Shown here: piece by piece, positions 37,636-45,487 of the stretch
Position numbering within the stretch: position 1 is the stretch's first letter
Layout of the letters: every line of letters starts with the position of its first letter
Origin: a virus
Direction: 5' to 3' (one strand)
Virus record (IMG/VR): IMGVR_UViG_3300031251_000980
Location: 1 to 56,853 of that record
DNA length: 56,853 nucleotides
The notes under the pieces: model-generated
Told to the model about the DNA's origin: nothing
Databases searched by the model: none
What the model saw: only the letters and a program-made list of their open reading frames with translations
Program-made: the position numbers and the translations under genes

Positions 37636-38009
37636 TGGCCCACCGCCGCCCGCATCTTCTCGACCTCTTCGGGGTATTCGTCGCGCCACTGCTGCCAGCT
37701 CGGGTCGGCCAGCTTGTGGTTGATCCACTCGGGCACATCAGGTTTAGCGGTGAACGGCTCCTCCCCCGCAGCGCACTTCTCGCACTGCTGCGGGCCCGCG
37801 ATGCCGCCCAGCTCGTCGACCTTGAACGACAGATGACCAGAGCAGAAGAACAGGCCGCAACCGTGCTCACCGCCGTACGGTTCGTCACCACAGACGTACG
37901 CGAGGCCACGGTCGATCCGCTCGGGGCAGTCCGGGTGGTCGCACTTCGCGGGGACGCCGTATCCGATGTCCCGCTTCCAGTTCGGGTCGTAGCCGACAGC
38001 CCAGCCCAT
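37632..38009 (-). CDS. Cys/His-rich hypothetical protein
   Basis: 125 residues from ATG 38009, sharing a base with the upstream stop. CDHPDCPERIDRG, GCGLFFCSGHLSF and CEKCAAG make three Cys/His groups spaced like a RING- or ZZ-type double zinc site. No enzyme motif. It may be an adaptor protein. Confidence 0.65.
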   Translation of the reverse strand: MGWAVGYDPNWKRDIGYGVPAKCDHPDCPERIDRGLAYVCGDEPYGGEHGCGLFFCSGHLSFKVDELGGIAGPQQCEKCAAGEEPFTAKPDVPEWINHKLADPSWQQWRDEYPEEVEKMRAAVGQ

Positions 38010-38314
38010 CAGGCACCGCCCAGCAATTCCTTGGCCACGGCATGTCCGCACGGGCCGCCGAAGAATCCGTGTGCTTGGCAGTCGCCGTTGTGGTCGAAGT
38101 GGCAGTCGTCGGGGTCGACCAGGTCCGCGAGTGCGGCGCGTAGCTTCTCGATCTCCGCGACGAGCTCCGGCATGAGCTCGCGGGATGCGCGTATGAACGT
38201 GTTCTCGCGGGCGATCTGCCTGAGCGCTCCTTGCTCCGCGCTGCCGCCGTACATTGATGAATTGAGTGCTGTCAGCGCGGCCTTGGCGCGGGTGATCACG
38301 TCATCGGCGCTCAT
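38009..38314 (-). CDS. hypothetical early protein
   Basis: 101 residues, ATG start, overlapping the exonuclease stop by four bases. A helical first two-thirds (ELMPELVAEIEKLRAALADL) precedes CHFDHNGDCQAHGFFGGPCGH, a Cys/His-rich end. Possibly a small metal-binding coiled-coil protein. Confidence 0.6.
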   Translation of the reverse strand: MSADDVITRAKAALTALNSSMYGGSAEQGALRQIARENTFIRASRELMPELVAEIEKLRAALADLVDPDDCHFDHNGDCQAHGFFGGPCGHAVAKELLGGA

Positions 38315-39198
38315 CGGTTACCGCCGGCAGACTTGTTGGCGGCGAGCAGGATTGAGCCGACAGCGGCCAGGTCGTCAGCGTCGATGCCGAGCCGGTCGTT
38401 GATGACGATGTCGCCGTTGAACTCCTGCTCGATGTAGTGCGGCTCCCGCGACCAGATGCAGTTGTCAGTGCCGTTGATGCCCACGGGCTCCGGCAGGTGC
38501 ACCATGACGTAGTTGTCCAGATCCCCGTCGACTCCGATCGCGTCACCTACCGTCGTGAACGTCGTTCGTATCGCCGCTTCGATAGCGGCAGCGATCATGT
38601 CGACGTCAGCGACGGCGGCGGCTGGCAGCGATTCCAGCCGCGGCGCGGGCTGCATGATCTTGGCGTACTGGGCTTGCACCCATCGGCAGTCGCCCATGGC
38701 GGTGTGCCGCGCGAACTTGGCCGGGTCGACGCCGAGGGCGATCGAGAGTTGATCCGATGACCACGGCGGCGCGGGCAGTCGGCCGGCGGCGGCCAGCCAG
38801 CCCTTCGCCATCGAGCTGATGTCGTCGGGGTGGTAGTGCCAGGCGGGTTCGATTCCGTTCTCCCACAACAGGTCACTCAGTCGTCTGGAATCGAGGTCGA
38901 AGCCGGGATTGCAGCCGATGACCTGCGCGCCGTCGGTGATGGCGTGAATTTCCTTGGCGGCTTCCGCGGCGTGAAGGGCGTGCTCGGGCCGGTACCGGGA
39001 TTCGTAGTCCGCCGCCAGCGCAGCGCCCTTTGTCCCCTGTGCGGCCATCTCGTCGACCCACTGGTCTGGCAGGTGCTTGATCGTGAATTCTCTGGTCTCG
39101 ACCGGGAATCCAGGGCGGACGCGGATGGCGGCGAATTCCCATATCGGAGCCTGTGGGTCCAGGCCGAGGGTCTCGGTGTCAAGAAAGCAGATATCCAT
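38311..39198 (-). CDS. DnaQ-like 3'-5' exonuclease
   Basis: 295 residues, ATG start. DEDDh signature: FLDTETLGL (D7, E9), GCNPGFDLDSRRL in the middle, and HTAMGDCRWV with the closing His and Asp. The last ~90 residues add a segment not found in minimal DnaQ domains (VMVHLPEPVGINGTDNCIW). It should remove nucleotides from DNA 3' ends, perhaps as proofreading or recombination aid. Adjacent to a second DEDD nuclease. Confidence 0.85.
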   Translation of the reverse strand: MDICFLDTETLGLDPQAPIWEFAAIRVRPGFPVETREFTIKHLPDQWVDEMAAQGTKGAALAADYESRYRPEHALHAAEAAKEIHAITDGAQVIGCNPGFDLDSRRLSDLLWENGIEPAWHYHPDDISSMAKGWLAAAGRLPAPPWSSDQLSIALGVDPAKFARHTAMGDCRWVQAQYAKIMQPAPRLESLPAAAVADVDMIAAAIEAAIRTTFTTVGDAIGVDGDLDNYVMVHLPEPVGINGTDNCIWSREPHYIEQEFNGDIVINDRLGIDADDLAAVGSILLAANKSAGGNR

Positions 39199-39912
39199 TC
39201 AGGCGTTCCTCTCTAGGTGTTCTTCGACGGTGCGGATGAAGTGATCGGCCGCGACGGCACCGTGTTCGCGTCGCGCGAGTGCGGCCTGGTATTCGTTGTG
39301 CGCCTCGCGGATCGGCGCCAGACCGTCGACCTGCCCAGCCGCATATCGCTGGCCCGCGCACAGCACCGAGTAGTTCCAGCGGGCGTCGGCTAGGGCGTTG
39401 TGCTCGTCGACCGACTGGACGGGATTCTCGAATCCGGCCAGCGGCTCGATCAGCTGCATCAGGTCGTGCGTCCACATCGGGATGAACCGGGGGTGGTTGA
39501 TCATCGGGCCCCACAGCTGCATGAGGGCGATGTGGTCGTATGCGCCGTAGTAGGCCCACAGCTCGGGCAACATCGCCTCGGCGATCGCCTCGTCACTATC
39601 GGCGATGTCACCAACCATGAATTCGCGAACTTCGTTGGCGATCACCCATTTTGGCTTCACGGCGGCGGCGCGAAGGTCCAGGCGAGTATCCCCGAAGCGA
39701 CCGCGTATCGGGTCGTCCCAGTCCGTTTTCGTCGTCGGCAGATGCGGCACAACATTCGCCCACAGCCAGTCGTCGTTGCAGATCCGCGCGAAGTCGCAGT
39801 CGACGTTGACCGCGTAGTACTCGCGGCCGTCTTCGCAGACGATGCCGATCGAGATCAGGTCGATCGTCGAACCGTCCTCGAGGAATTCAGTGTCGTAGCA
39901 GTAGACCGTCAT
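39199..39912 (-). CDS. 3'-5' exoribonuclease, Rv2179c-like DEDD family
   Basis: 237 residues from ATG 39912 in an ATGA overlap. CYDTEFLEDGSTIDLISIG (catalytic D and E), AYYGAYDHIALMQLWGP and HNALADARWN give the DEDDh pattern of the Rv2179c-type RNase family. It may trim RNA or remove RNA from DNA ends. Directly before the DnaQ-like gene in the operon. Confidence 0.8.
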   Translation of the reverse strand: MTVYCYDTEFLEDGSTIDLISIGIVCEDGREYYAVNVDCDFARICNDDWLWANVVPHLPTTKTDWDDPIRGRFGDTRLDLRAAAVKPKWVIANEVREFMVGDIADSDEAIAEAMLPELWAYYGAYDHIALMQLWGPMINHPRFIPMWTHDLMQLIEPLAGFENPVQSVDEHNALADARWNYSVLCAGQRYAAGQVDGLAPIREAHNEYQAALARREHGAVAADHFIRTVEEHLERNA

Positions 39913-40259
39913 CGGTTTCCCTTTCTGCTGGCGTTGGCGTGGTCGGCTAGGGCTTGGAAGAAGTCGCGCAGTCGGTCCGTGGACTTGTTCATCTGGTCGG
40001 CGAGCTGGGCGAACGCGGCCATCACCTTTGTGAACGGGTTGGCGTCGTGGCGGTGCTCGACGCCGTTCTCGAAGGTGTAGGCGGTGATGGTCGGGTTGCT
40101 GTTGAGGCCGAAGACCGCCATGGCGCGGACGATCTCGATCGGCGGGTACGGCCGGCCGACGTTGCGCAGCCAGTACCGCGCGGCGTCGATCCGGGCACGC
40201 ATCGGCTTGTCGCGGAAGACAACCCACGGTGCGCGCGGATCGGTTCCCAAGTTGATCAT
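39909..40259 (-). CDS. hypothetical early protein
   Basis: 116 residues from ATG 40259 in an ATGA overlap. Helical, with MRARIDAARYWLRNVG and DRLRDFFQALADHANA. No metal site. It may support the nuclease downstream. Unknown. Confidence 0.62.
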   Translation of the reverse strand: MINLGTDPRAPWVVFRDKPMRARIDAARYWLRNVGRPYPPIEIVRAMAVFGLNSNPTITAYTFENGVEHRHDANPFTKVMAAFAQLADQMNKSTDRLRDFFQALADHANASRKGNR

Positions 40260-40534
40260 TCGGGCTCTCCTGCCGATGCTGCTGGGACGTAGACGGCGTT
40301 GGTACTCCGCGTCTCCCGGCCAGGTGTCCAGCCGTACAGGCCGCAGTCGGGGCATTTCTGACTGCTCCATCGGTTCGCGATGCGGGCGTTCGCGACGTCG
40401 TGCGCGTCGCCGTACCCGTCGGGAAGTGGCCAGTCGTGCAACGTGTTCGGACACTCCGAACGCTTCTGCAACAGCGAGTAGTTGCCGCCGCAGATGTAGC
40501 CCAGGTTGTGGCGATGCTTGCGCGCCTTAGCCAT
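40256..40534 (-). CDS. small zinc-ribbon protein
   Basis: 92 residues from ATG 40534. CGGNYSLLQKRSEC and later KCPDCGLYGW make a zinc-ribbon pattern; the front is basic (MAKARKHRHNLG). It overlaps the upstream gene by eight bases. Unknown role. Confidence 0.62.
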   Translation of the reverse strand: MAKARKHRHNLGYICGGNYSLLQKRSECPNTLHDWPLPDGYGDAHDVANARIANRWSSQKCPDCGLYGWTPGRETRSTNAVYVPAASAGEPE

Positions 40535-40781
40535 TGGCTCGCACCTGCTGTTGGTAGTCCCAGAACGACCACTCCGGATCCGGCTGGCCAGCGGCATCCA
40601 GCGCGGCGGCCGCACCCCGGAGTAGTGCGGCGACAGCGGCACGCATGTTGGAGCCGCCCACGTCGTAACCCCGGTCGAGCTTCTCGGCGGCCGTCCGAAA
40701 CGCCTTGGCATCCGTCGTGTCCCGGCCCTTGAATCCCACGGTCGGGACATGCACTGGGAGAACACGGTTGAACTCGGCCAT
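40527..40781 (-). CDS. hypothetical early protein
   Basis: 84 residues from ATG 40781, two bases after the stop of the tiny membrane gene. Contains VGFKGRDTTDAKAFRTAAEK and AAVAALLRGAAAALDAAG, mostly helical. No family recognised. Confidence 0.6.
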   Translation of the reverse strand: MAEFNRVLPVHVPTVGFKGRDTTDAKAFRTAAEKLDRGYDVGGSNMRAAVAALLRGAAAALDAAGQPDPEWSFWDYQQQVRANG

Positions 40782-40783
40782 CG

Positions 40784-40897
40784 TCAGCGCCACCGGATGA
40801 AGGCGACGATGACCGCGGTCACGGCCAGAATCACGACGATAAGCACCGTGGCCGCGGGCCAGCCGTGCAGACCGTCGAGCAGTCGGTTGAAATCCAT
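40784..40897 (-). CDS. 37-aa single-span membrane protein
   Basis: Reads MDFNRLLDGLHGW, then a long hydrophobic stretch (AATVLIVVILAVTAVIVAF) and ends IRWR. It exactly fills the gap between the stop at 40901 and the next ATG at 40781, and a stop codon comes after 37 codons. One transmembrane helix with a positive end. It could modify the host membrane or interact with a membrane target early in infection. Confidence 0.6.
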   Translation of the reverse strand: MDFNRLLDGLHGWPAATVLIVVILAVTAVIVAFIRWR

Positions 40898-40900
40898 TGG

Positions 40901-41263
40901 TCAGTCCTCTCGTGGTTGGTAGTCGGTGCAGGCGGGCCACCAGGCGCGGATGTCGGATGATTCGCAGCCGGTGTCCCGCGGGTAGGTCGTGCGCTCCCCG
41001 ATCTGCAGGGGCAGGTGGCATTTCGGGTAGGTCTTGTTGTGGTGCTCGAGCAGCTCCCGGAAGCGGCATCCGCCGCACCTGAGGCCCTGGCCCCCACGCT
41101 CACGCGCCGCGTCCGCGTGAATCCGGATCCGGCCCAGCGGATGCTCACCACGCGCGATGCGGGTGGCCACCAGACGGGCCCGCCGCTCACCACGAGACAG
41201 CACCTCTGGCGCCGGCGGAATCGTGTACGCGCTGTCCGGCACATCGAACAGGCCGTCGCTCAT
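40901..41263 (-). CDS. zinc-site hypothetical protein
   Basis: 120 residues from ATG 41263 in an ATGA overlap with the methyltransferase remnant. CGGCRFRELLEHH and KCHLPLQ then GCESSDIRAWWPACTDY form a Cys/His-rich half; the front is a flexible helix region. Unknown family. Confidence 0.65.
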   Translation of the reverse strand: MSDGLFDVPDSAYTIPPAPEVLSRGERRARLVATRIARGEHPLGRIRIHADAARERGGQGLRCGGCRFRELLEHHNKTYPKCHLPLQIGERTTYPRDTGCESSDIRAWWPACTDYQPRED

Positions 41264-42161
41264 GACGCTGACTCTCGGTGTTCGTCGAACAGCGACTGCT
41301 GCTGACTGATCGGCCGGTTCGACCAGATCACCTCGGTGCGTGCTTGGTTCGCGCCGTTCCCTTGGCCGGTCATGTGGGGAATCTCGATGCGGTGCCAGCC
41401 GGCCAGCGCGGTGTCGTACAGATCGGACGGGTAGCCGGACAGCACCACCGATGCGCGACAGGCCATCAGCGCCCAGAGCAGCTCGACGTGGTCGGCGTGG
41501 TCGGGCATGTCGATCCGGTATCCGTTGCCGCCGCCTCGCGTGCTGCGGGTGGCGCCGAGATATGGCGGGTCGACGTACAGGCAGCATTTCGGGTGTACGC
41601 CGTACTTCTCGATTCGACGTACAGGCAGCATTTCGGGTGTACGCCGTACTTCTCGATGATTTCGAGCGCAGGCAGCGACTCCAGGCTGACGTGGTGCAGC
41701 CGCTCGGCTGCTGCGGCCATGCGGTCGACGTAGGCAGTGAGGTAACCGGGCATTCCGGTCGAGTTGCCGCCTGGGTTGACGTAGGACCGCCAGCCGGTGC
41801 TCGATCGCATTGTGCCGCCGCGCGATTGCGTGATCTGGACCCATACGAGGCGAGCGATCTCGATGTCATCGAGACCGGCGAGGTCCGCACCGCGGGTGAG
41901 CGCGTGTTCAGCGCGAGCGTGCGGCGTGAGCGCGCAGACGCGGGCCAGCTGCTCTGGATGCTCGCGGAGTACTCGCCAGAAAGTCATCAGCAGGCCGTCG
42001 AGATCGTTGACGGTCTCCATCCGGCTCGGCCGCTTGGCCAGCAGAACGGAGAGGCCTCCCGCGAACGGCTCGATGTAGTGCTCGTGGGCCGGCAGCAGCG
42101 CGGCGAGCTTCGCGGCCAGCCGCGTCTTGCCGCCGTAATAGGCCATCGGCGGCGCGCTCAC
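41260..42161 (-). pseudogene. dam: Dam-type DNA adenine methyltransferase, broken by a 44-bp duplication
   Basis: The front is normal: AYYGGKTRLAAKLAAL (binding motif), HYIEPFAGGLSVLLAKRP (AdoMet site, FxGxG type). The C-terminal part continues in another frame with DPPYLGATRSTRGGGNGYRI and ends in HMTGQGNGANQARTEVIW. Between them the 44-bp repeat at 41570-41657 shifts the frame, because 44 is not divisible by three. Removing one copy joins CCLYV to DPPY with no gap and restores about 285 codons. As written the protein stops after 231 mostly wrong-frame residues. It may be a recent knockout, a phase switch or an assembly error. Confidence 0.85.
41570..41657. repeat. exact 44-bp tandem duplication inside the Dam-type gene
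   Basis: Copy one is 41570-41613 and copy two is 41614-41657, both beginning TCGACGTACAGG and ending TTCTCGAT, with no differences. Perfect identity means the copy is recent or not maintained by selection. Confidence 0.95.
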
Positions 42162-43699
42162 GCGACCACGCCCAGTGACTCAGCGACGATCCCGACCAGG
42201 TCCCGTGCCGCGGGCGGTGTGACGGCGTTGCCGGCCTGGCGGACCTGCTCGCGCCGGTTGCCGAGGATCCGGTAGTCGGTCGGGAAGTCCATCGCCGCGG
42301 CGATCTCGCGGGGCTCGAGCATCCGGAACAGGACGTCGTTCGGGTCGATGGTCGGCCGCTCGGCGGCCAGCAGCGACTGGTGCCCCTTGGTGGTGACGGT
42401 TCGCGTCGGTTCGGATGCGGGCGTGACCATCTCGGCGCCGTCGCCCTTGGAAGAGTTGTTCCGCATCAGCAGCGCGTGCTTCTCCACCGCGGTCACTGTC
42501 GGCAGCGCCGAGCTGGTCGGCTGGCTGCCGCCCTTGCCGTAGTACGTCGTCACCAGGCCGTGGTGATTCCCGTTGGCCACGACGGTGCACAGCGGGTCGG
42601 ACACCGGCCGGTGCTTCGACCCGCCGCCGCGCAGCTCCGCGATGAACGGCATGACTGCTACGCCGTCGTTCTCCCGTGTGGTGCGGGTCGGGCACGGGTC
42701 ATCGGTGTGAGTCGCGTCGGTGCGCCAGGTGCCGCCAGTCGGGACCAACAGCCCGGTCTCGCTGCGGGTGGTCATCGTCCGTGCGGGCTGATCGGTCGGC
42801 GCAGCGGCCTTCCCCTCGCGCCCTTCAACGGGCACCAGCAGCGGCGCCCAGTACCGATCGATGCCGGCCCGGATGCGGGCCATGGTCTTCTCGGCCAGCG
42901 GCTTGTCGCGGTCGCCGATCCGCGTGCCGAGCAGCGCCCAGTCGATGATGTCGGCGGCCGGCCGGAACGCGGGCTCCACAACCTGGTTGCGGCACTTCAC
43001 GTTCGGGCACCGGTACACATACTGCGACCGGTACCGGCCCCACGGCGCTCGGTCTGGGCGCTTCCACACCTGCATGGCCCGGACGGGCCCGCAGGTAGTG
43101 CATACGGCGTTCGGGCGCGTGACGCGGCGCAGGTCCGGCGCGGTGTTCCCTTTCCGCCAAAACACGATGTAGATGCGGTCACGCGACTGCGGTGCACCAG
43201 GGCCGAATACCTGGGCGTGCATCGAGTTCAGGTAGACGATCTGGTGCGCGTAGCCGATCGAGTCCATTGCGGCAAGCCATGATTGGAATGGCGGCCAGCG
43301 GTAGACATCGACGACGTTCTCGACGATCACTGCCTCGTAGCGGTGATGTTCGGAGAACCGAACAACGTCCCACATCGTTGCGCAGCTGCGTTCGGCCGCC
43401 GCGTCGGGCAGCGTTTCGCCGAACAGATCAGCCTGACCATCGATCAGCTTCTGCCCCCGGGCCACGGTGTGGTGCGTGCACGACGGCGAAAACCATCCGA
43501 GGACGGTGCGCGGGAAGTACCGCGGGTCGATCTGCGACAGGTCAGCGCAGCGGTGGTCGGCGTTGGGGTGGTTCTCCGCGTGTGTGTCGACGGCCAGCTG
43601 CCAGTGGTTCGCGGCGCACGCCACTTCGACGCCGGGAATCTGCGCGGCTCCGGTGCTGGATCCGCCAGCCCCGCAGAACAAATCGGTCAGGGTCAGCAT
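42158..43699 (-). CDS. DNA cytosine-C5 methyltransferase
   Basis: 513 residues from ATG 43699; its stop overlaps the Dam-type start. Motif I DLFCGAGGSSTGA, motif VI ENVVDVYRW, motif VIII QSRDRIYIVFWR and motif X AGNAVTPPAARDL are clear. Motif IV reads SPSCTHHTVARG rather than the usual PCQ, a known variant in phage enzymes, with the cysteine retained. A zinc-ribbon-like insert (CTTCGPVRAMQV, CPNVKC) lies in the target-recognition part. It should methylate cytosine to protect phage DNA from restriction. Confidence 0.9.
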   Translation of the reverse strand: MLTLTDLFCGAGGSSTGAAQIPGVEVACAANHWQLAVDTHAENHPNADHRCADLSQIDPRYFPRTVLGWFSPSCTHHTVARGQKLIDGQADLFGETLPDAAAERSCATMWDVVRFSEHHRYEAVIVENVVDVYRWPPFQSWLAAMDSIGYAHQIVYLNSMHAQVFGPGAPQSRDRIYIVFWRKGNTAPDLRRVTRPNAVCTTCGPVRAMQVWKRPDRAPWGRYRSQYVYRCPNVKCRNQVVEPAFRPAADIIDWALLGTRIGDRDKPLAEKTMARIRAGIDRYWAPLLVPVEGREGKAAAPTDQPARTMTTRSETGLLVPTGGTWRTDATHTDDPCPTRTTRENDGVAVMPFIAELRGGGSKHRPVSDPLCTVVANGNHHGLVTTYYGKGGSQPTSSALPTVTAVEKHALLMRNNSSKGDGAEMVTPASEPTRTVTTKGHQSLLAAERPTIDPNDVLFRMLEPREIAAAMDFPTDYRILGNRREQVRQAGNAVTPPAARDLVGIVAESLGVVA

Positions 43700-43863
43700 C
43701 ACGACTCCAGCTCTGGGCAGGCGCCCGGGGTGCATCCGAGCCGACGGGCCTTGTCAGCGCAGAGCAACGTGTCGAAGCACAAGCAGCGCACGAGGTTCGC
43801 CTGCTCTGGTGTGATCTCCGGAGCCTCGCCGAGCGGTTCGGTCTGGTCTTCGCAGGCATTCAT
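43699..43863 (-). CDS. 54-aa cysteine-rich protein
   Basis: ATG 43863 to TGA 43699, sharing one base with each neighbour (TGATG at both ends). Six cysteines: NACED, VRCLCFDTLLC, LGCTPGACPEL. The last part (CADKARRLGCTPGACPEL) suggests a small metal site. Too short for the usual length cut-offs but exactly coupled to both neighbours. Confidence 0.6.
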   Translation of the reverse strand: MNACEDQTEPLGEAPEITPEQANLVRCLCFDTLLCADKARRLGCTPGACPELES

Positions 43864-44378
43864 CAGCGCTCACCGCATCCGGCGTCGCCCCACTGCGTCC
43901 ACGGCACGAACCGGTCACCGACGACGCGCTGCAGGAATGGGCTCTGGCGCTTGCACCAGAAGCCCCAGGTGCGGGAACGGCGGCCGGTGACGATCAACGT
44001 CCAACACGGCAGTTGACGGCAGTTGCTGCGGCCGTCGTCTTCGTCGGTAATCCACAGAACGACGCGGTGACGCCACGTGGCCGGCCGGAACGCGATCGAA
44101 CCAGCGCGGCGGGTGCGGTTGCCCTTCTCCGCGATCTCGTTGTAGCCGCCTTTGAGGATCAGGCTGACGAACCACCACGGGTGGTCGTGCAGTGCCCGGT
44201 CGTCATCGCTGCGGAGGAACTGGTGGACGTAGACGTTCAGCACCGGGTTCCTGGGGATGACGTACCAGCGGCGCAGGTACGGATCAGCCGGACCGCCGAT
44301 GACCTGGTGTGGTTGGCCGGACAGGAGGCGCGGGAGCCACTGCCGGGCCGCTGTCGGCTGCTCGCTGGGTTCGCTCAT
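43863..44378 (-). CDS. cupin-like protein
   Basis: 171 residues, ATG start. ALHDHPWWFVSLILKGGYNE and SIAFRPATWRHRVVL fit the two conserved motifs of cupins (HxH...G and later H), with a strand-rich barrel. Metal-dependent sugar or small-molecule enzymes share this fold, and so do non-enzymatic proteins. A role in nucleotide or DNA modification next to methyltransferases is possible. Confidence 0.65.
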   Translation of the reverse strand: MSEPSEQPTAARQWLPRLLSGQPHQVIGGPADPYLRRWYVIPRNPVLNVYVHQFLRSDDDRALHDHPWWFVSLILKGGYNEIAEKGNRTRRAGSIAFRPATWRHRVVLWITDEDDGRSNCRQLPCWTLIVTGRRSRTWGFWCKRQSPFLQRVVGDRFVPWTQWGDAGCGER

Positions 44379-44683
44379 GCCGCGCTGCCGGTCTTCTGCG
44401 CTGCGGCCAGCCGGGCGGCGTACGCCAGGGCGCGGCGGAGCGCGGCCGAGTAGGTGTCCTTGCTGACGCCGAGTGCGGCCGCGATCTCAGCGAGCGATGA
44501 ATCCGGGTGTTGGTGTCGTGCCTTCAGCACGTGCCGGTAGCGGAACGCGGCGCGCGCGTCCCGCACGCTGGTGGGCTCGTGGGCGTCGATGATGTCGATG
44601 CCGGCGCAAGCCTGGGCGACGGTGCGTGCCGCGGCGACGATGGTGCGCCGGCCATTGGACTCATGGAGTTCGGGGTGGTTCAT
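44375..44683 (-). CDS. WhiA C-terminal-like HTH protein
   Basis: 102 residues, ATG start. The last half matches the WhiA-type HTH pattern (RHQHPDSSLAEIAAALGVSK followed by SAALRRALAYA), without the LAGLIDADG-like front of full WhiA. WhiA controls division and sporulation genes with WhiB; having both WhiB- and WhiA-like genes in one early operon suggests targeting of the host division or stress programme. Confidence 0.72.
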   Translation of the reverse strand: MNHPELHESNGRRTIVAAARTVAQACAGIDIIDAHEPTSVRDARAAFRYRHVLKARHQHPDSSLAEIAAALGVSKDTYSAALRRALAYAARLAAAQKTGSAA

Positions 44684-44928
44684 GACAGTGCCTTACGGGC
44701 GAAGAGTGGTCTGACAGTGGGGATTCGGGGCGGCCTGGGCCACCGCACGATCGGCAAGTTGCCGCGGTAGATGACGCGGCCGCAGTGGCAGAACGAGCCC
44801 GGCTCGCCGCCGAACCAGTACGGGTGCACCGCGCCGACGGGGTGCCGGTCGTCCTGGCACCGCGCCCGGGTCTCCAGATCGGGCCCGGACGCGGGTCGCA
44901 GGGGGCGCAGCTCGAGGATCGTGGTCAT
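44680..44928 (-). CDS. hypothetical early protein
   Basis: 82 residues from ATG 44928 in an ATGA overlap. FCHCGRVIYRGNLPIVRW in the middle has a CxC; ends in a basic, Pro-rich stretch (PRPPRIPTVRPLFARKA). Unknown. Confidence 0.62.
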   Translation of the reverse strand: MTTILELRPLRPASGPDLETRARCQDDRHPVGAVHPYWFGGEPGSFCHCGRVIYRGNLPIVRWPRPPRIPTVRPLFARKALS

Positions 44929-45341
44929 GCCTGCTGCACGACCGCGAAGGCGTACTCGGGGTGCTTGCCTGCCATATGGCGCGCGAGGTCTGCGAACGTC
45001 CGGTTGCAGCATGGGCACACGCCGTTGGCGACACGCTTCTTCGTCTTGGTCAGCTGTCCCTTCGCCGCGGCGCGGCGCCGTTCTGTGACCTTGTGTGCTG
45101 CGCGCTCGGCGCGCAGGTCTTCGTCCCGGTTCGCGAGTTGCCGTTGTAGACGCGCAACCTGGGCCTTGGCCTGCTCGGTCTCGATCTTCTCCGGGTAGTA
45201 GCGGGAGTGACCGTTCGGGCAATACCAGGTCTTGTGGTCATTGCGGCGTTCACGGATGAATTCGTCGTTGAGCGCGAACGGAACTCCGCACTCGCCGCAA
45301 TGGATCACGGTGTAGGTCTGGATAACTTGGATGGTGCTCAT
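44925..45341 (-). CDS. zinc-ribbon, coiled-coil and C2H2-like protein
   Basis: 138 residues, ATG start. Front zinc ribbon: CGECGVPFAL with CPNGHSRYY; central long basic coiled coil (AQVARLQRQLANRDEDLRAE); end C2H2-like finger: CPCCNRTFADLARHMAGKHP. This domain order is common in small actinobacteriophage early proteins. Likely binds nucleic acid. Confidence 0.75.
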   Translation of the reverse strand: MSTIQVIQTYTVIHCGECGVPFALNDEFIRERRNDHKTWYCPNGHSRYYPEKIETEQAKAQVARLQRQLANRDEDLRAERAAHKVTERRRAAAKGQLTKTKKRVANGVCPCCNRTFADLARHMAGKHPEYAFAVVQQA

Positions 45342-45487
45342 TCAGCGTCCTCCGCTGGTTCGGCGAGCGTGCTACCGATGACCTTCCCGGTCTCGTCTCG
45401 GCACGCCCGATAGCTCAGTCCGGGGATGAGGTGCCACCAGCCGCCCGGAAACTTCGCGACCGGCTGGTGGCAGTGCTTGCATTTCAC
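45338..45487 (-). CDS. 49-aa protein with CxxCH motif
   Basis: GTG 45487 in a GTGA overlap with the DUF2303 stop. Begins KCKHCHQPVAKFPGGWWH and continues to a polar acidic end. A small metal-binding fold is likely, function unknown. Confidence 0.6.
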   Translation of the reverse strand: MKCKHCHQPVAKFPGGWWHLIPGLSYRACRDETGKVIGSTLAEPAEDAE

